NCBI RefSeq assembly: GCF_914767665.1
Contig: NC_059504.1
Coordinates: 24,096,001-24,160,000, forward strand
Direction: 5' to 3'
DNA length: 64,000 bases
Origin: Harmonia axyridis
Taxonomy: Eukaryota > Arthropoda > Insecta > Coleoptera > Coccinellidae
Shown here one piece after another: positions 30,770 through 40,904 of this stretch (position 1 is its first letter; each line of letters starts with the position of its first letter). A program made the position numbers and the translations under genes. The notes under the pieces are model-generated. The model saw only the letters and a program-made list of their open reading frames with translations. It was not told the DNA's origin and did not search any database.

Positions 30770-31945
30770 CGTTTGTCGAAACATTTAGTTCACGTTCTAT
30801 TCGATGAATTGAAACCATTTATGGATAATTATTGGAGGAACACGAGAACGTCATTTGAACAGCGAATATTGATAACTCTGAGATTTTTTGCCAGTGGAAA
30901 TTACCAACGCGGTATTGGACAAGAATATTTGCTAGCAGTAAGTCAACCCATGGTCAGTCGTTGTGTTAGTGAAGTGACTAAATTGATTAACCATGTATTC
31001 CAAGGAAGAATTAAATTCCCTAATGATTCTGAGAAGACCCAAAATAAAGGGAAATTTTTTGAAAAATGTGGAATACCAGGAATAATTGGAGCAATCGACT
31101 GTACACACATAAAAATCTTGAAGCCATCAGAAGAAGAGCATTCCTTTTTGAACAGAAAAGGATATCACTCAATTAATGTGCAGTTGATTTGCAATTCTGA
31201 TCTTTTAATATTGAATGCCAATGCTCGATTTCCTGGAAGTTGTCATGACTCCTTTATATGGCGCTAATGAATTTCGAACTTAATATTAAGAATTGTGGTA
31301 TTTTGAAGCAAAACATTCAAAATTATAACCTCGAAATCGAAATCATTCAAGTGTCATAATATGACGCTTAAGACTTGGTCACGTGGTAAAAGTAAACCAA
31401 TCAAAAACGTCGTCGGACTTTTCGTAATGACAACGAACCCTAAAATGTTTCGTTATCGTCATGAGGTCGTTCTTTGCTTCGGCAAACACGACTATTGCCG
31501 AATCCCTTTACAGAATACCGAACCGAGCAAAACTGTCGTTTCGTCACGTTTTCGCTTCGCTTTGCCGTTACAGAATCCCACCACTGGTCGTCTGCAAACT
31601 GTAGTGTAAACAGACACATCTCTCCCAGATCTACACCCATCCCTCCGCATTTACGTTTCCACTGATTGAGTGCTCTTGCAATATAGATCTTGAATAGGGT
31701 GGGTGATACACAGCAGCCTTGTCACAGCCCCTCATTAACAAACAGTTTATTGTCCATTTTTTTTTATCTTTCATCATACAGAGTTCAATTACTGACCACT
31801 ATTGTATTGGCTTGAGTATACAAAACGTAAAAATACCTGTTAAAGTAAATATGTCTAAAATAAGTAAATGCATTGTTGATCATAATAATCTTCATGAAAT
31901 GCTAAAAAATGAAACTTGGAGCGCGGTGTATGAAACAGGTGATAC

Positions 31946-33130
31946 TGTAATAAACTGGCCTGTAGTTGGGTGTTAATGTTTAAGAAAAAGGAACTTATTA
32001 GAAGAGCGGCTTTCTATAGTTCCAGCCAGTATAGTTATGTTGAAATTAACTCAATTTCTCTTTTACGAAAGAACCTTTCGTGCGTCCGGCTTATGCACTA
32101 GGATAAGTCTTATATTTGATCTTTTTCTAGGAGGTGTTTCACTGAATGAGACCAAGTATTATTGGATAACAAAGTTTAATAATAGATTGAAATAATTCAT
32201 GAGAAAAAATACAATCAATAAAATTTGCACATCACTAGCCTATGGCAAACACCTTAAGAGTAAATAAGAAAAAATTATAACCTTCAACAATCTTGGACTA
32301 TTTTGGTAAATCTTTTATGAGGAGAAAAATCATCAAACAATATATATAAAATTAAATTAAATATCCTTACCCTGGATATCACAATCACTGTTCAAATAAA
32401 CCTTTCAACAAATTCCCTATTTGTAACTTTCCTGAAAACCGTTCCCGCAAACCGACTTGAACTTTATTCAACTTAGGATCGAACTTGAACTCCGAAACCA
32501 AATTCCCCTTTTGGTCCCACCTTCCAACCGAACCCCGAACTTTTACTCTCTACCCTCGAACTTCTAACTGCCTACCGAAATTGAAAACTGTTGTTTTTAT
32601 CGTTGAATAATCGTCACCCTCCTTCTACCAAATTTTTCTAAGCGTCTATCTTTTTTTCTTTCGTCCAATCAGAGTGATTGTCCTTATGTACCTAGATTAT
32701 TGGTTCCACCCCATGTTATGTACTATTGACATGGGGTTGTTCCGTTGGTACCGCCTAAATTGGAAACCATTTTGTTGGACGCAGACCACCGCGTTGGTGG
32801 TCCCCCTCCGAATAGAACAGATTTTTATGTTCGGAGTTTTGGGCCATTTAAACCTCCCTAGAGTTTTTACGACTACATTTGTATTGCCTTTGACATCCTG
32901 TACTAATCGTGTGAACTTGGAACCTACTTGTTGTATCGTGGGATATCAACAGTGCCAACTACCCTGGGGTGTTTATCTTAAGCCAGGATGAAGGATTTAA
33001 TGCCTAATAAAATGTGAGGGGTGACAACGACTTCGTTTGCGTTCACTCTACTGGGATAGAACCGGGAATTTGTTGAATATCCTTTCAATGAGCCTGTACT
33101 AATTATAAATTATTATTCACATTCATTACA
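31946..33130 (-). repeat. 3' LTR (minus orientation) of the Gag-fusion element
   Basis: 1185 bp. Differences from its partner include T/C in TATAGTTCCAG, A/G in GACGCAGACC and C/A in AATAGAACAG. The minus-strand purine tract AAAGGGGAAAG lies just outside, at 33134-33145. Confidence 0.9.
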
Positions 33131-34741
33131 ATACTTTCCCCTTTGAAAAAGTTTTGACATCGGTTGTCATAACTTTTCCCTTACTACCATTAATAATCCA
33201 AATTCATCATACCTCGAACACATACATATATCCAATAAGTGTATACCTATAATAATGCAATAGCAATCAAACATTCTCCAACATATATAAAAGCAGGTGA
33301 ATCAACATATCTAAAATTTATCCCTCAAAAAAAAAAAAAAACTCTTATCACTAAGGTGGTATGTTCTTTTCCCTTACTACATATCGAATTCAAAAATCTT
33401 CAACAACAAAAACCAAAAATCTACAACCTAAAATTAAAGGCAAGATTCATCTATCATTTTTGTAAAATTCTTTCCTTGACCATTTCACTGTCTCCAACCT
33501 GGAGTGCTGTGAGTTCACTGTCGGATTTCGTGGTACATACTGGTGTCGTCATGCCGGCTCCTAGTGTTTTCGAAAATTCAGGACGATATTTCGTTTTCTC
33601 TTGGACCCAACCTTTGTTTCAGGAATAACCTCCAAGGATAGGTAAGGGACATAGTGTCACTTGTCCTTAATGTAACGCAATAATTCGTGAAATTCGCACT
33701 ATCATTACAAATATTGTCTGTATTTCGCGATTCACTTCTTGAGCGTAAGACTTGTAGTCTGCTCCTTCATACATTAGGGTGTAGTTGAAGTACGATGAAA
33801 TGTTGTTCTAGTTCGATGGTTTTGCTCGGTGTCAATCTTGACGATTGTCTTGGCATCGTTGAATTCTTCAGTATTCGTCGGATCATCTTGATCGGATTCG
33901 TACGAAGTTACGGTTTGTGTAAACTTCTTCTGTATCCTCAGTTTCTCGCTGACTTTCTTCACTTCATCTCACAAATGAACAACTGAACAACTTCTTCCAT
34001 AGCCTCTAACTTAACCCTTTCGCCTGGTTCCTCAACACAACTGTCTATACTTCTCAGGTATTTAACTCAAACTGTAGTTTATTGTCGCTTGGACACATCG
34101 GAAAATCACGTTAATTAATTGTTACCTTCCGCACATATACTATTCGCGGTTTACACACACCTTTGGGAGGAAGGTTATTCCCTTAACTACGATTTGGTCC
34201 TTCTTCAAGACGGTTGATTTCTTCTTCCTCGAACTCCCTATATAAATTACAAAAACAAGAAACCTCTCAACAAGATTCGTTGAAATATACAATAATCAAA
34301 TCAAAATGAAATACACAAAACATTACACATCCAATAGAACATTCCACCCATTGCTACTAAACAATAAAACATTGTGCTCACTTTTGAACTGCAGGCGAGG
34401 GATGTCCTTCAGCGATCACAATGTTTTTTTTCCTTTTTCCAAGAAAAATGTTAAATCTTAAATATCAATTGGATTCTTAAAAATATCCAAAACCCAGAAG
34501 GGGTACCTTAATCAGGTTGTCGCTCTCCGAGTCAGCGAGTCCCTGGAATCTACGAAAAGGGCAGGAACCGATTCACATCTCCTGAAGGTCATATCTATCT
34601 CTAAGATTTTCCCCACGTTACCCATCGCGAAGTTATCCTATCTTGTTCTATCAAACTAAATTAATCCTAACTTAAACTTAACCCAAAAAAACTACAATAA
34701 AACGAAAAAATTCTCACGGTATCTGAGGCTGTCTTTCGCCG
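33131..34741 (-). other. Untranslated 3' part of the Gag-fusion element
   Basis: 1.6 kb between the ORF stop and the 3' LTR. The only minus-strand frame of note (33962-33774, 62 residues, acidic and Thr-rich) has no recognisable motif. Possibly an env remnant or packaging sequence; I cannot tell. Confidence 0.4.
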
Positions 34742-36688
34742 TTAGTAGTAGCCCCATCGATCTGGTAAGCGTCTTACTCTATTTGAACATCGTCGAACAG
34801 GAATTTCAACTACTTCTACCGATTCTTCTTCGCTTTTCCCCTGATCCTCATACTGGTTTGTCCAAGTGGGGATCAAAAACGGGGGGAATTTTTCTATTTC
34901 CTTCTGTTCTTCATCTGAATCCGTATCTAGGTCCGTATATCCCGATCTCACGCGTTTTTCTAGTTTTTCCTTCATTTCATTACCTCGTGCAGTGTACGTT
35001 TTCAATCTATTTACATGAACAACTTGTTCCTCTCTTCCTCCGCATTTTCTTACTCTACACGTCACGGGACTAATTATTTCGGTTAACCTATACGGCCCAC
35101 CCCAGTTTTTCAATGATTTGTTAGATAACTCCTTTTTTGCGCTCATTTTCCTCAAATATACCAAATCTCTCACATTGAACTGAGGGTCTACTATATTTTT
35201 ATCAAACCTTGTAACCCGTGCGGATTTTGCAACCCCTGTATTTTCGTCCATTTGGTCGAAAATTTCACTTTTTAATGTTTCGCCGAGTATGTTGTTGATT
35301 TCCGAATTGCCCTTCAATTCTTCCGAACGAACCGGAATGACAACCCCTGTTTCTGAAGTGATATCATTTTTTCGCTTTTTCTTTGCCTTCACGACTGAAT
35401 CAACTGACCCGAGCTCAAAGTCTCTCAACTTTTCATATTTCATCACTTTTCGGAAAGGCGATTCCTGTTTCTCGAAATCCGTTATATTCTCCCGTGTAAT
35501 ACCGCAAACCCTTACTTCTCTCATTTTCGAATTTTCGATGTCTCTATACTGCGTCTCCACCTCAAGTTCCCTAACCTCATTTGCTTTTGTCAAAATATCA
35601 TCATTTATTTTTTCGGCCGCTTGCGCGCTCCTCTTCTCAATGCAAGATTCACTCTTCTGAATTTCCGTTATTTCATTTTTCGGTATTTCTTCCGACTTAT
35701 TTTGATCAAGGTAAACTCTCCTGATATTTCCGATCTTTAACTCTTTATTCACTTGACAATGATGATTATTATGATATTGGGTTTCTCTCCAATTTTTCGT
35801 TGGACATTCTCTCGACCAGTGTCCTGTCCGTTTGCAGGAAATACATACTACCTGATTTATTCGTTCCGATCTCCCAAAAGTCCGACATTCCCTCGCGAAA
35901 TGGCCCGGTTTGCCACAAGAATAACAGCCTTTTTCGACGTCTCGTTGAACGTTCCTCCAATTTGCCCAAGTACTTCTACATTCCTTTGCCGAATGACCTA
36001 CTTCTCCGCAAAATTGACATATTACTCCGATATTAACTGTCGAAATATTTCTTGTATATAATCTCCCTTGCAACATTTTATGAGACGTTTCCTGCAATCT
36101 TACTAGTTCCTCCGCTTTTTCCAGATCTAAATTTTCTTCGCGCAATAAAAAAATACCGACTTCCCTCATAACGTCTTTACGTAGGCCAATTTTGAATTGA
36201 TTCAAAATGAAGTCCCTATTTTTCTTTCTTATACCCGATTCCTCATCCTTCGTTGCCCCGGCCAAATCTTCACTTAACAGTTCCGTCCCTATAGTTCGCA
36301 ATCTAGTGCAAAAAGATGACACGTCTTCGTCCTGTCTCTGAGAACAATTATTCAAATTCCATTGATTTTCCCAAGGCAACCTAACTGAAGTGAATTTCTG
36401 AAGAAATCTAACTTTCAATTCCGCATATGATAAAAAATTCAACGTGATATCAGATTTAAAAAAATTATACGCGTCCCCTACGAGTTTCAATTTAAGCAGT
36501 GTCAACGTCTCATTTTCACTCCACCCGTCTAATTTTGACCTAAGCTCAAATATTTCAAAATATCTGGTTGAGTCCTTGCCTGAAAAATCATCTAAAGTTG
36601 TTGCGATCATTCCTAAAGGGTATCTAAATGGAATTTGCGATAAACTACTTGTATTCGCCGTAGAGTTAGTGCTAACCGTCGGGAACAT
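34742..36688 (-). CDS. Gag protein fused to integrase C-terminal (GPY/F) module
   Basis: 648 residues from ATG 36688; an upstream in-frame extension to 36727 is possible. N-terminal half is a retrotransposon Gag: DSTRYFEIFELRSKLDGWS, WENQWNLNNCSQRQDEDVSS and a long helical region. Then come three CCHC knuckles, each CX2CX4HX4C, at about residues 224-237, 255-268 and 282-295. A charged linker follows. Residues about 490-565 match the tail of a gypsy integrase: RVTRFDKNIVDPQFNVRDLV, then WGGPYRLTEIISPVTCRVRK and VVHVNRLKTY, the GPY/F module. The frame is fully open. It would form particles and package RNA; the integrase tail could bind chromatin or integrase but cannot catalyse anything. Confidence 0.85.
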   Translation of the reverse strand: MFPTVSTNSTANTSSLSQIPFRYPLGMIATTLDDFSGKDSTRYFEIFELRSKLDGWSENETLTLLKLKLVGDAYNFFKSDITLNFLSYAELKVRFLQKFTSVRLPWENQWNLNNCSQRQDEDVSSFCTRLRTIGTELLSEDLAGATKDEESGIRKKNRDFILNQFKIGLRKDVMREVGIFLLREENLDLEKAEELVRLQETSHKMLQGRLYTRNISTVNIGVICQFCGEVGHSAKECRSTWANWRNVQRDVEKGCYSCGKPGHFARECRTFGRSERINQVVCISCKRTGHWSRECPTKNWRETQYHNNHHCQVNKELKIGNIRRVYLDQNKSEEIPKNEITEIQKSESCIEKRSAQAAEKINDDILTKANEVRELEVETQYRDIENSKMREVRVCGITRENITDFEKQESPFRKVMKYEKLRDFELGSVDSVVKAKKKRKNDITSETGVVIPVRSEELKGNSEINNILGETLKSEIFDQMDENTGVAKSARVTRFDKNIVDPQFNVRDLVYLRKMSAKKELSNKSLKNWGGPYRLTEIISPVTCRVRKCGGREEQVVHVNRLKTYTARGNEMKEKLEKRVRSGYTDLDTDSDEEQKEIEKFPPFLIPTWTNQYEDQGKSEEESVEVVEIPVRRCSNRVRRLPDRWGYY

Positions 36689-37023
36689 TGTAAGTGTCTT
36701 CTGAGCTAACCCTGTATAAACAAACAAAACGATTTATTTACTACAAAATTTCTAGTAAAATAATAAGAATAAAATTTCTACTCAAATTTTCTCATAAAAA
36801 ATTATATCAATGCATAGGTACAACAAATTCATGTACACCGATCTCGTAATCCTCTTACTGCTCCTCTCCAAACAGTATTTCCTTAAATAAATCTGAACTA
36901 TTAATCACTTGGGAATCAAATTTCCCCTGGAAATAAATCTGTATTATTAATTAACTCAAAAAAAAAACCAAACGTGAGTCCTCAGAGTTTTTTTTTTTTT
37001 TTTCAGAAAAAGATCAAAATAGA

Positions 37024-37041
37024 TCGCACCGCTGTCACCAT
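37024..37041 (-). other. Primer-binding site of the Gag-fusion element
   Basis: Read on the minus strand, ATGGTGACAGCGGTGCGA follows the 5' LTR. Its complement ends CGCTGTCACCA, a tRNA 3' end with CCA. The tRNA was not identified. Confidence 0.7.
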
Positions 37042-38226
37042 TGTAATAAACTGGCCTGTAGTTGGGTGTTAATGTTTAAGAAAAAGGAACTTATTAGAAG
37101 AGCGGCTTTCTATAGTTTCAGCCAGTATAGTTATGTTGAAATTAACTCAATTTCTCTTTTACGAAAGAACCTTTCGTGCGTCCGGCTTATGCACTAGGAT
37201 AAGTCTTATATTTGATCTTTTTCTAGGAGGTGTTTCACTGAATGAGACCAAGTATTATTGGATAACAAAGTTTAATAATAGATTGAAATAATTCATGAGA
37301 AAAAATACAATCAATAAAATTTGCACATCACTAGCCTATGGCAAACACCTTAAGAGTAAATAAGAAAAAATTATAACCTTCAACAATCTTGGACTATTTT
37401 GGTAAATCTTTTATGAGGAGAAAAATCATCAAACAATATATATAAAATTAAATTAAATATCCTTACCCTGGATATCACAATCACTGTTCAAATAAACCTT
37501 TCAACAAATTCCCTATTTGTAACTTTCCTGAAAACCGTTCCCGCAAACCGACTTGAACTTTATTCAACTTAGGATCGAACTTGAACTCCGAAACCAAATT
37601 CCCCTTTTGGTCCCACCTTCCAACCGAACCCCGAACTTTTACTCTCTACCCTCGAACTTCTAACTGCCTACCGAAATTGAAAACTGTTGTTTTTATCGTT
37701 GAATAATCGTCACCCTCCTTCTACCAAATTTTTCTAAGCGTCTATCTTTTTTTCTTTCGTCCAATCAGAGTGATTGTCCTTATGTACCTAGATTATTGGT
37801 TCCACCCCATGTTATGTACTATTGACATGGGGTTGTTCCGTTGGTACCGCCTAAATTGGAAACCATTTTGTTGGACGCGGACCACCGCGTTGGTGGTCCC
37901 CCTCCGAATAGAAAAGATTTTTATGTTCGGAGTTTTGGGCCATTTAAACCTCCCTAGAGTTTTTACGACTACATTTGTATTGCCTTTGACATCCTGTACT
38001 AATCGTGTGAACTTGGAACCTACTTGTTGTATCGTGGGATATCAACAGTGCCAACTACCCTGGGGTGTTTATCTTAAGCCAGGATGAAGGATTTAATGCC
38101 TAATAAAATGTGAGGGGTGACAACGACTTCGTTTGCGTTCACTCTACTGGGATAGAACCGGGAATTTGTTGAATATCCTTTCAATGAGCCTGTACTAATT
38201 ATAAATTATTATTCACATTCATTACA
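37042..38226 (-). repeat. 5' LTR (minus orientation) of the Gag-fusion element
   Basis: 1185 bp, same ends as its partner. The LTR presumably holds the promoter on the minus strand. No TATA box was assigned with confidence. Confidence 0.9.
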
Positions 38227-38930
38227 ATACCATTGAATATAGTTTTCAAAATTTTATAAACAAATTTTTATCAATCGTGAATCGATGTGCAACTGTGAAA
38301 TCTTCTAAGTATACAGATAAAAAAAGAAAATCTTGGATAAAGCAGGGTATTGTTAACTCAATCACACATAGAGACTACCTTGAAAGACAGTTAAAAATCA
38401 TTCTCCAGATCTTGCTTATGAATACAAGAAGTAAAAAAACTTTTTGAACAAATTGATTAAATTAACTAAAAATAATCATTACATCGATAAGATATCGGAA
38501 TCTAGGACGGATTGTAAAAAGCTTTGGAAAACTATAAATTCAATAATTGACGCAGGTGAAAAAAAATCTTCAACAAAACATTTTTGTATCTCTCATGAAA
38601 ATAAACAATACGAGGGGGGAAAAGACGTTGCAAATATTTTTAATAAATTTTTCGTTAACATTACTAAAGTGTTGCACGCGAGTACTGACGAAAGCTTACA
38701 CATGGAAACTATGGCTATAAGACAAAGAAATTCAATTTTTTTCAAACCTGTAACAGAGAGTGAATTAATTCTACTTATCAGATCCTTCATAGTTTGTTCT
38801 TCTGCTGGCGAGGATGGAATTGCTGCTGCTTCAATTCTGAAGTAATATATTCATATCATAAAGCCTTAAGTGCATATATTCAATAGGTATATAGAAACAA
38901 GCACTATATCTGAAGAGTGGAAAACTTCAC

Positions 38931-39120
38931 TTCACAATCCACGGTTTTTTAAATATTTGCCAATATTTGGAAAAAGAGGGCTCTGAAAATATTGTTCCTG
39001 GAGTTTCAACCAAGACCCATTAGAAAATTTTTTTTGCTCATAGGAAGTTATGGATTCAGAAATGTGAACCCTTTCTGTTCCTCTTTCATATCTTCTTTCA
39101 AGTATCTTCTGATAAATAAC
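38931..39120. other. Unassigned segment
   Basis: A 66-residue minus-strand frame (39132-38932), rich in Tyr, Glu and Lys, covers most of it but matches nothing I recognise. It lies between the LINE relic and the next TIR element. Confidence 0.3.
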
Positions 39121-40650
39121 ACAGGCCAACACACATTTTGGTGCCTGCGATTTTTTAACTGTTCCTGAGTAATTTTTGGATGCAGAATGTAAAAAAGTTC
39201 TCAGATTTTGTCTATCAGATCTAGTTTTTGAGATTTTTAAAAAAATTTTGTATATAATTCACGTTATAACTGTTACAATATATAATATTACTATTGACAG
39301 TTTAAAAAAAACAAAGACACATGGATTTAAGTATTTATTGCAAAAACTTAATTTACATAATTACATTAGTCACTAATCACATAAAAATTTTCTTTTATAC
39401 GATTTTCTAGAATGGAGTTTACTAGGGCAGTCTCGCTGAAGGCTCCAGCAGTAGTCCGCCATCATGTGGCTATCCCATCGTCCTTGATAACGATCTTCCA
39501 TAGTTTTAATATCGTGTGGAATCTTTCCCCCTGTTCTTCACTACAATCACCTAAGTTTTCTGGAAAACGATCTAGGTGGCTGTGGAGGTAGTGAACTTTT
39601 ATACTCATGTTACAGCCGAGAATATTAAAATTTGAAAGCATAGTTTCCACTAATTCTACGTAATTCTCTGCTTTATGATTGCCAAGAAAATTTTGTACTA
39701 CTTGAACAAATGAACTCCAAGCGTTAGATTCAGTCTCGTTCATTGATGTGGTGAATTGTGGATCTTTAACAAGTTGCCTTATTTGAGGACCATCAAATAT
39801 ACCAGCTTTTAGTTTTTCCGTGCTAATGCCAGGAAATTTACGTGACAAATACCCAAAACAATTTCCATCTCGATTTAAGGCCTTCACAAATTGCTTCATT
39901 AGGCCTAGCTTGATATGCAAGGGCGGAAGTAAGATTTTTCTCTTGAAATCAAAGGTTCGTTGATCACGTTTTGTATTCCTTGAATCATGACATCTCTTGA
40001 AGGCCAATTTTTGTTAACCCAGTGCTCATTTTTAGCTCTGCTGTCCCAAAGGCACAAAAAATAAGGATATTTTGTATAACCACTCTGCTGTCCAAGGAGG
40101 AAGTTAACCATTTTTAAATCAACACAAAATGACCACTGATGTTCTCCGTATTTAATTTTTCTCAAAACTAATGCTATTGTTCCATATTCTTCCTTCATGG
40201 TAGTAGAATGACCAATAGGAATTGAGCCATATTTGTTACTGTTATGTAAAAGAACACATTTTAAACTACGTTTTGAACTGTCAATAAAAAGGCGCCAATC
40301 ATCTGGAGTGTATTCAGGCGAACCCATTTTTTCTAAGAGCCCTTTTATATTGTTACAGAATACCAAGTCATTTTCCTGAGTGAAAAAAGGCAGCAGATCC
40401 TTATCTCTTTTACGATAAAATGTAATATTAGTACCTCGACAAAGTATATTTTTTTCTTTTAATCTGGATGCAAGTAATTCAGCGGATTTGATGTCCTTTA
40501 TCAGAAAAAAATATATCATTTAACCTGTAACGTGTATCTCAAAAACTAGAGCTGATAGAAAAGCATTTTTGGAATCAGCACATTAAAAACATCGAAAATC
40601 AGATGTTAGATTTCTGGCACCAAATTTTTTTTTTCATTTTGTTGGCCTGT
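39121..40650 (-). mobile_element. Decayed TIR DNA transposon of unassigned family
   Basis: Ends ACAGGCCAAC (39121-39130) and GTTGGCCTGT (40641-40650) are perfect 10-bp inverted repeats. Looser inverted similarity extends inward through TTTGGTGCC and TCTAGTTTTTGAGAT. No target duplication is evident. It contains one pseudogene on the minus strand occupying most of the element. Confidence 0.65.
39420..40519 (-). pseudogene. Transposon-encoded protein of unassigned family, frameshifted
   Basis: Read as fragments: 40519-39905 (DIKSAELLASRLKEKNIL, DDWRLFIDSSKRSLKCVLLH, VDLKMVNFLLGQQSGYTKYP, FLCLWDSRAKNEHW) and 40007-39462 (PPLHIKLGLMKQFVKALNRD, FDGPQIRQLVKDPQFTTSMN, MSIKVHYLHSHLDRFPENLG, SEEQGERFH). 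A one-base shift near 39940 separates them, and another after GERFH moves the last conserved residues (DIKTMEDRYQGRWD) to a third frame. I recognise this as a multicopy protein type in arthropod genomes that is annotated as uncharacterised. Placement between inverted repeats suggests a transposase, but I cannot name the superfamily or its catalytic residues. Confidence 0.65.
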
Positions 40651-40904
40651 AAAATTTATCATTATCACATTCCGTCAATTGTGAAGAGGATGAAACTTAT
40701 GTAGCTCTAGATAGTTTGAAGAGCTTCATATCAATTGAACTAGGGAATTCGCAAAAAAAAATTTCTGTCAATCCACCTGTTTATAGGGATTTTGAGGTAC
40801 AAATTTTGGGAGTTGATGAAAATTTGGTGAACCCTTGTGACGGCGACTTTCTTCGAATTGATGATTGTTTACTATTTCTCTCCTATATAACCTCGGGCGC
40901 CAAT
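40651..40904. other. Segment between TIR element and LTR, ending in a primer-binding-site-like sequence
   Basis: A + strand frame (from 40716: FISIELGNSQKKISVN, PVYRDFEVQILGVDENLVNP) is open up to the LTR but matches nothing I recognise. On the minus strand the bases leaving the LTR read ATTGGCGCCCGAGG, resembling the primer-binding site of the kinase element. This suggests the LTR was once followed by a second internal region. Confidence 0.4.

Larger units (their letters stand above)
29686..31267 (+). pseudogene. HARBI1-like transposase, interrupted and C-terminally deleted
   Basis: 29686-29827 encodes MFSMILIIDEEISRRVRLTL through DERFIDVFR; coding resumes at 30774 with LSKHLVHVLFDELKPFM in the same frame after the miniature LTR element and one CGTT are removed. 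It continues through FASGNYQRGIGQEY, SQPMVSRCVSEVTKLIN, GIIGAIDCTHIKILKP (first catalytic D) and NARFPGSCHDSFIW (second D), then stops at TAA 31265-31267. The conserved third catalytic residue region and the C-terminus are missing. The protein therefore could not cut DNA. Confidence 0.75.
29050..31583 (+). mobile_element. Harbinger-type element 2, itself invaded by a miniature LTR element
   Basis: Terminal inverted repeats TGGTAGGATTCTGTAAC (29050-29066) and GTTACAGAATCCCACCA (31567-31583) match at 16 of 17 positions. The flanking CTG at 29047-29049 and 31584-31586 is an exact 3-bp target duplication, verified by the LINE reading frame it interrupts. The subterminal regions are rich in CGTTATC and CGAAGCG repeats. 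Without the 946-bp insertion the element is about 1.6 kb. It carries the N-terminal and first catalytic parts of a HARBI1-like gene only. No Myb-like partner gene is present, so it is non-autonomous. Confidence 0.8.
28974..31740 (-). pseudogene. LINE reverse-transcriptase relic split at its FADD motif
   Basis: Minus-strand RT fragment in two pieces. 31740-31584 encodes a block with QGCCVSPTLFKIYIARALN and TLQFADDQ; 29049-28974 continues VIMANDKDDIEYMARKLQEQ. The two pieces join in frame once the Harbinger-type element (29050-31583) and one CTG are removed. An in-frame TGA precedes QGCC, so the RT was already dead or died later. The style (FADDQVIMANDKDD) is common in insect LINEs. Nothing else of this LINE is recognisable. 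Confidence 0.75.
31946..38226 (-). mobile_element. Gypsy-type LTR element encoding only a Gag-integrase-tail fusion
   Basis: LTRs 31946-33130 and 37042-38226 are both 1185 bp and differ at three positions I could find. Ends are TGTAAT...ATTACA and the target duplication is ATAC (31942-31945, 38227-38230). On the minus strand the order is LTR, primer-binding site, one ORF (36688-34742), 1.6 kb without a gene, purine tract, LTR. Protease, reverse transcriptase, RNase H and the integrase core are absent. The near-identical LTRs mean it inserted in this deleted form, using proteins from a relative. Confidence 0.9.
31775..38930 (+). pseudogene. CR1/L2-like LINE ORF2 relic, split by an LTR element
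   Basis: 31775-31945 encodes the end of the endonuclease (SSITDHYCIGLSIQN, the SDH-type motif with T for S) up to VYETGDT. The frame resumes at 38231 with IEYSFQNFINKF, SKYTDKKRKSWIKQGI and then, after a frameshift near 38435, NKLIKLTKNNHYIDKISESR, a linker and FKPVTESELILLIRS. A stop follows at 38843, after which IFNRYIETSTISEEWKTS can be read to about 38930. The RT catalytic region is absent. Removal of the LTR element and one ATAC rejoins the frame exactly. Confidence 0.75.

Noticed and set aside
31719..31976. 85-residue + frame ending in the LTR as a separate gene
   Set aside because: It is a chimera of LINE endonuclease sequence and the start of the LTR.
33239..33628. 129-residue + strand frame in the 3' part of the Gag-fusion element
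   Set aside because: Antisense to the element, begins in low-complexity A-rich sequence and shows no motif.
34783..36061. Plus-strand frames opposite the Gag fusion gene
   Set aside because: Antisense shadows of the 648-aa ORF.
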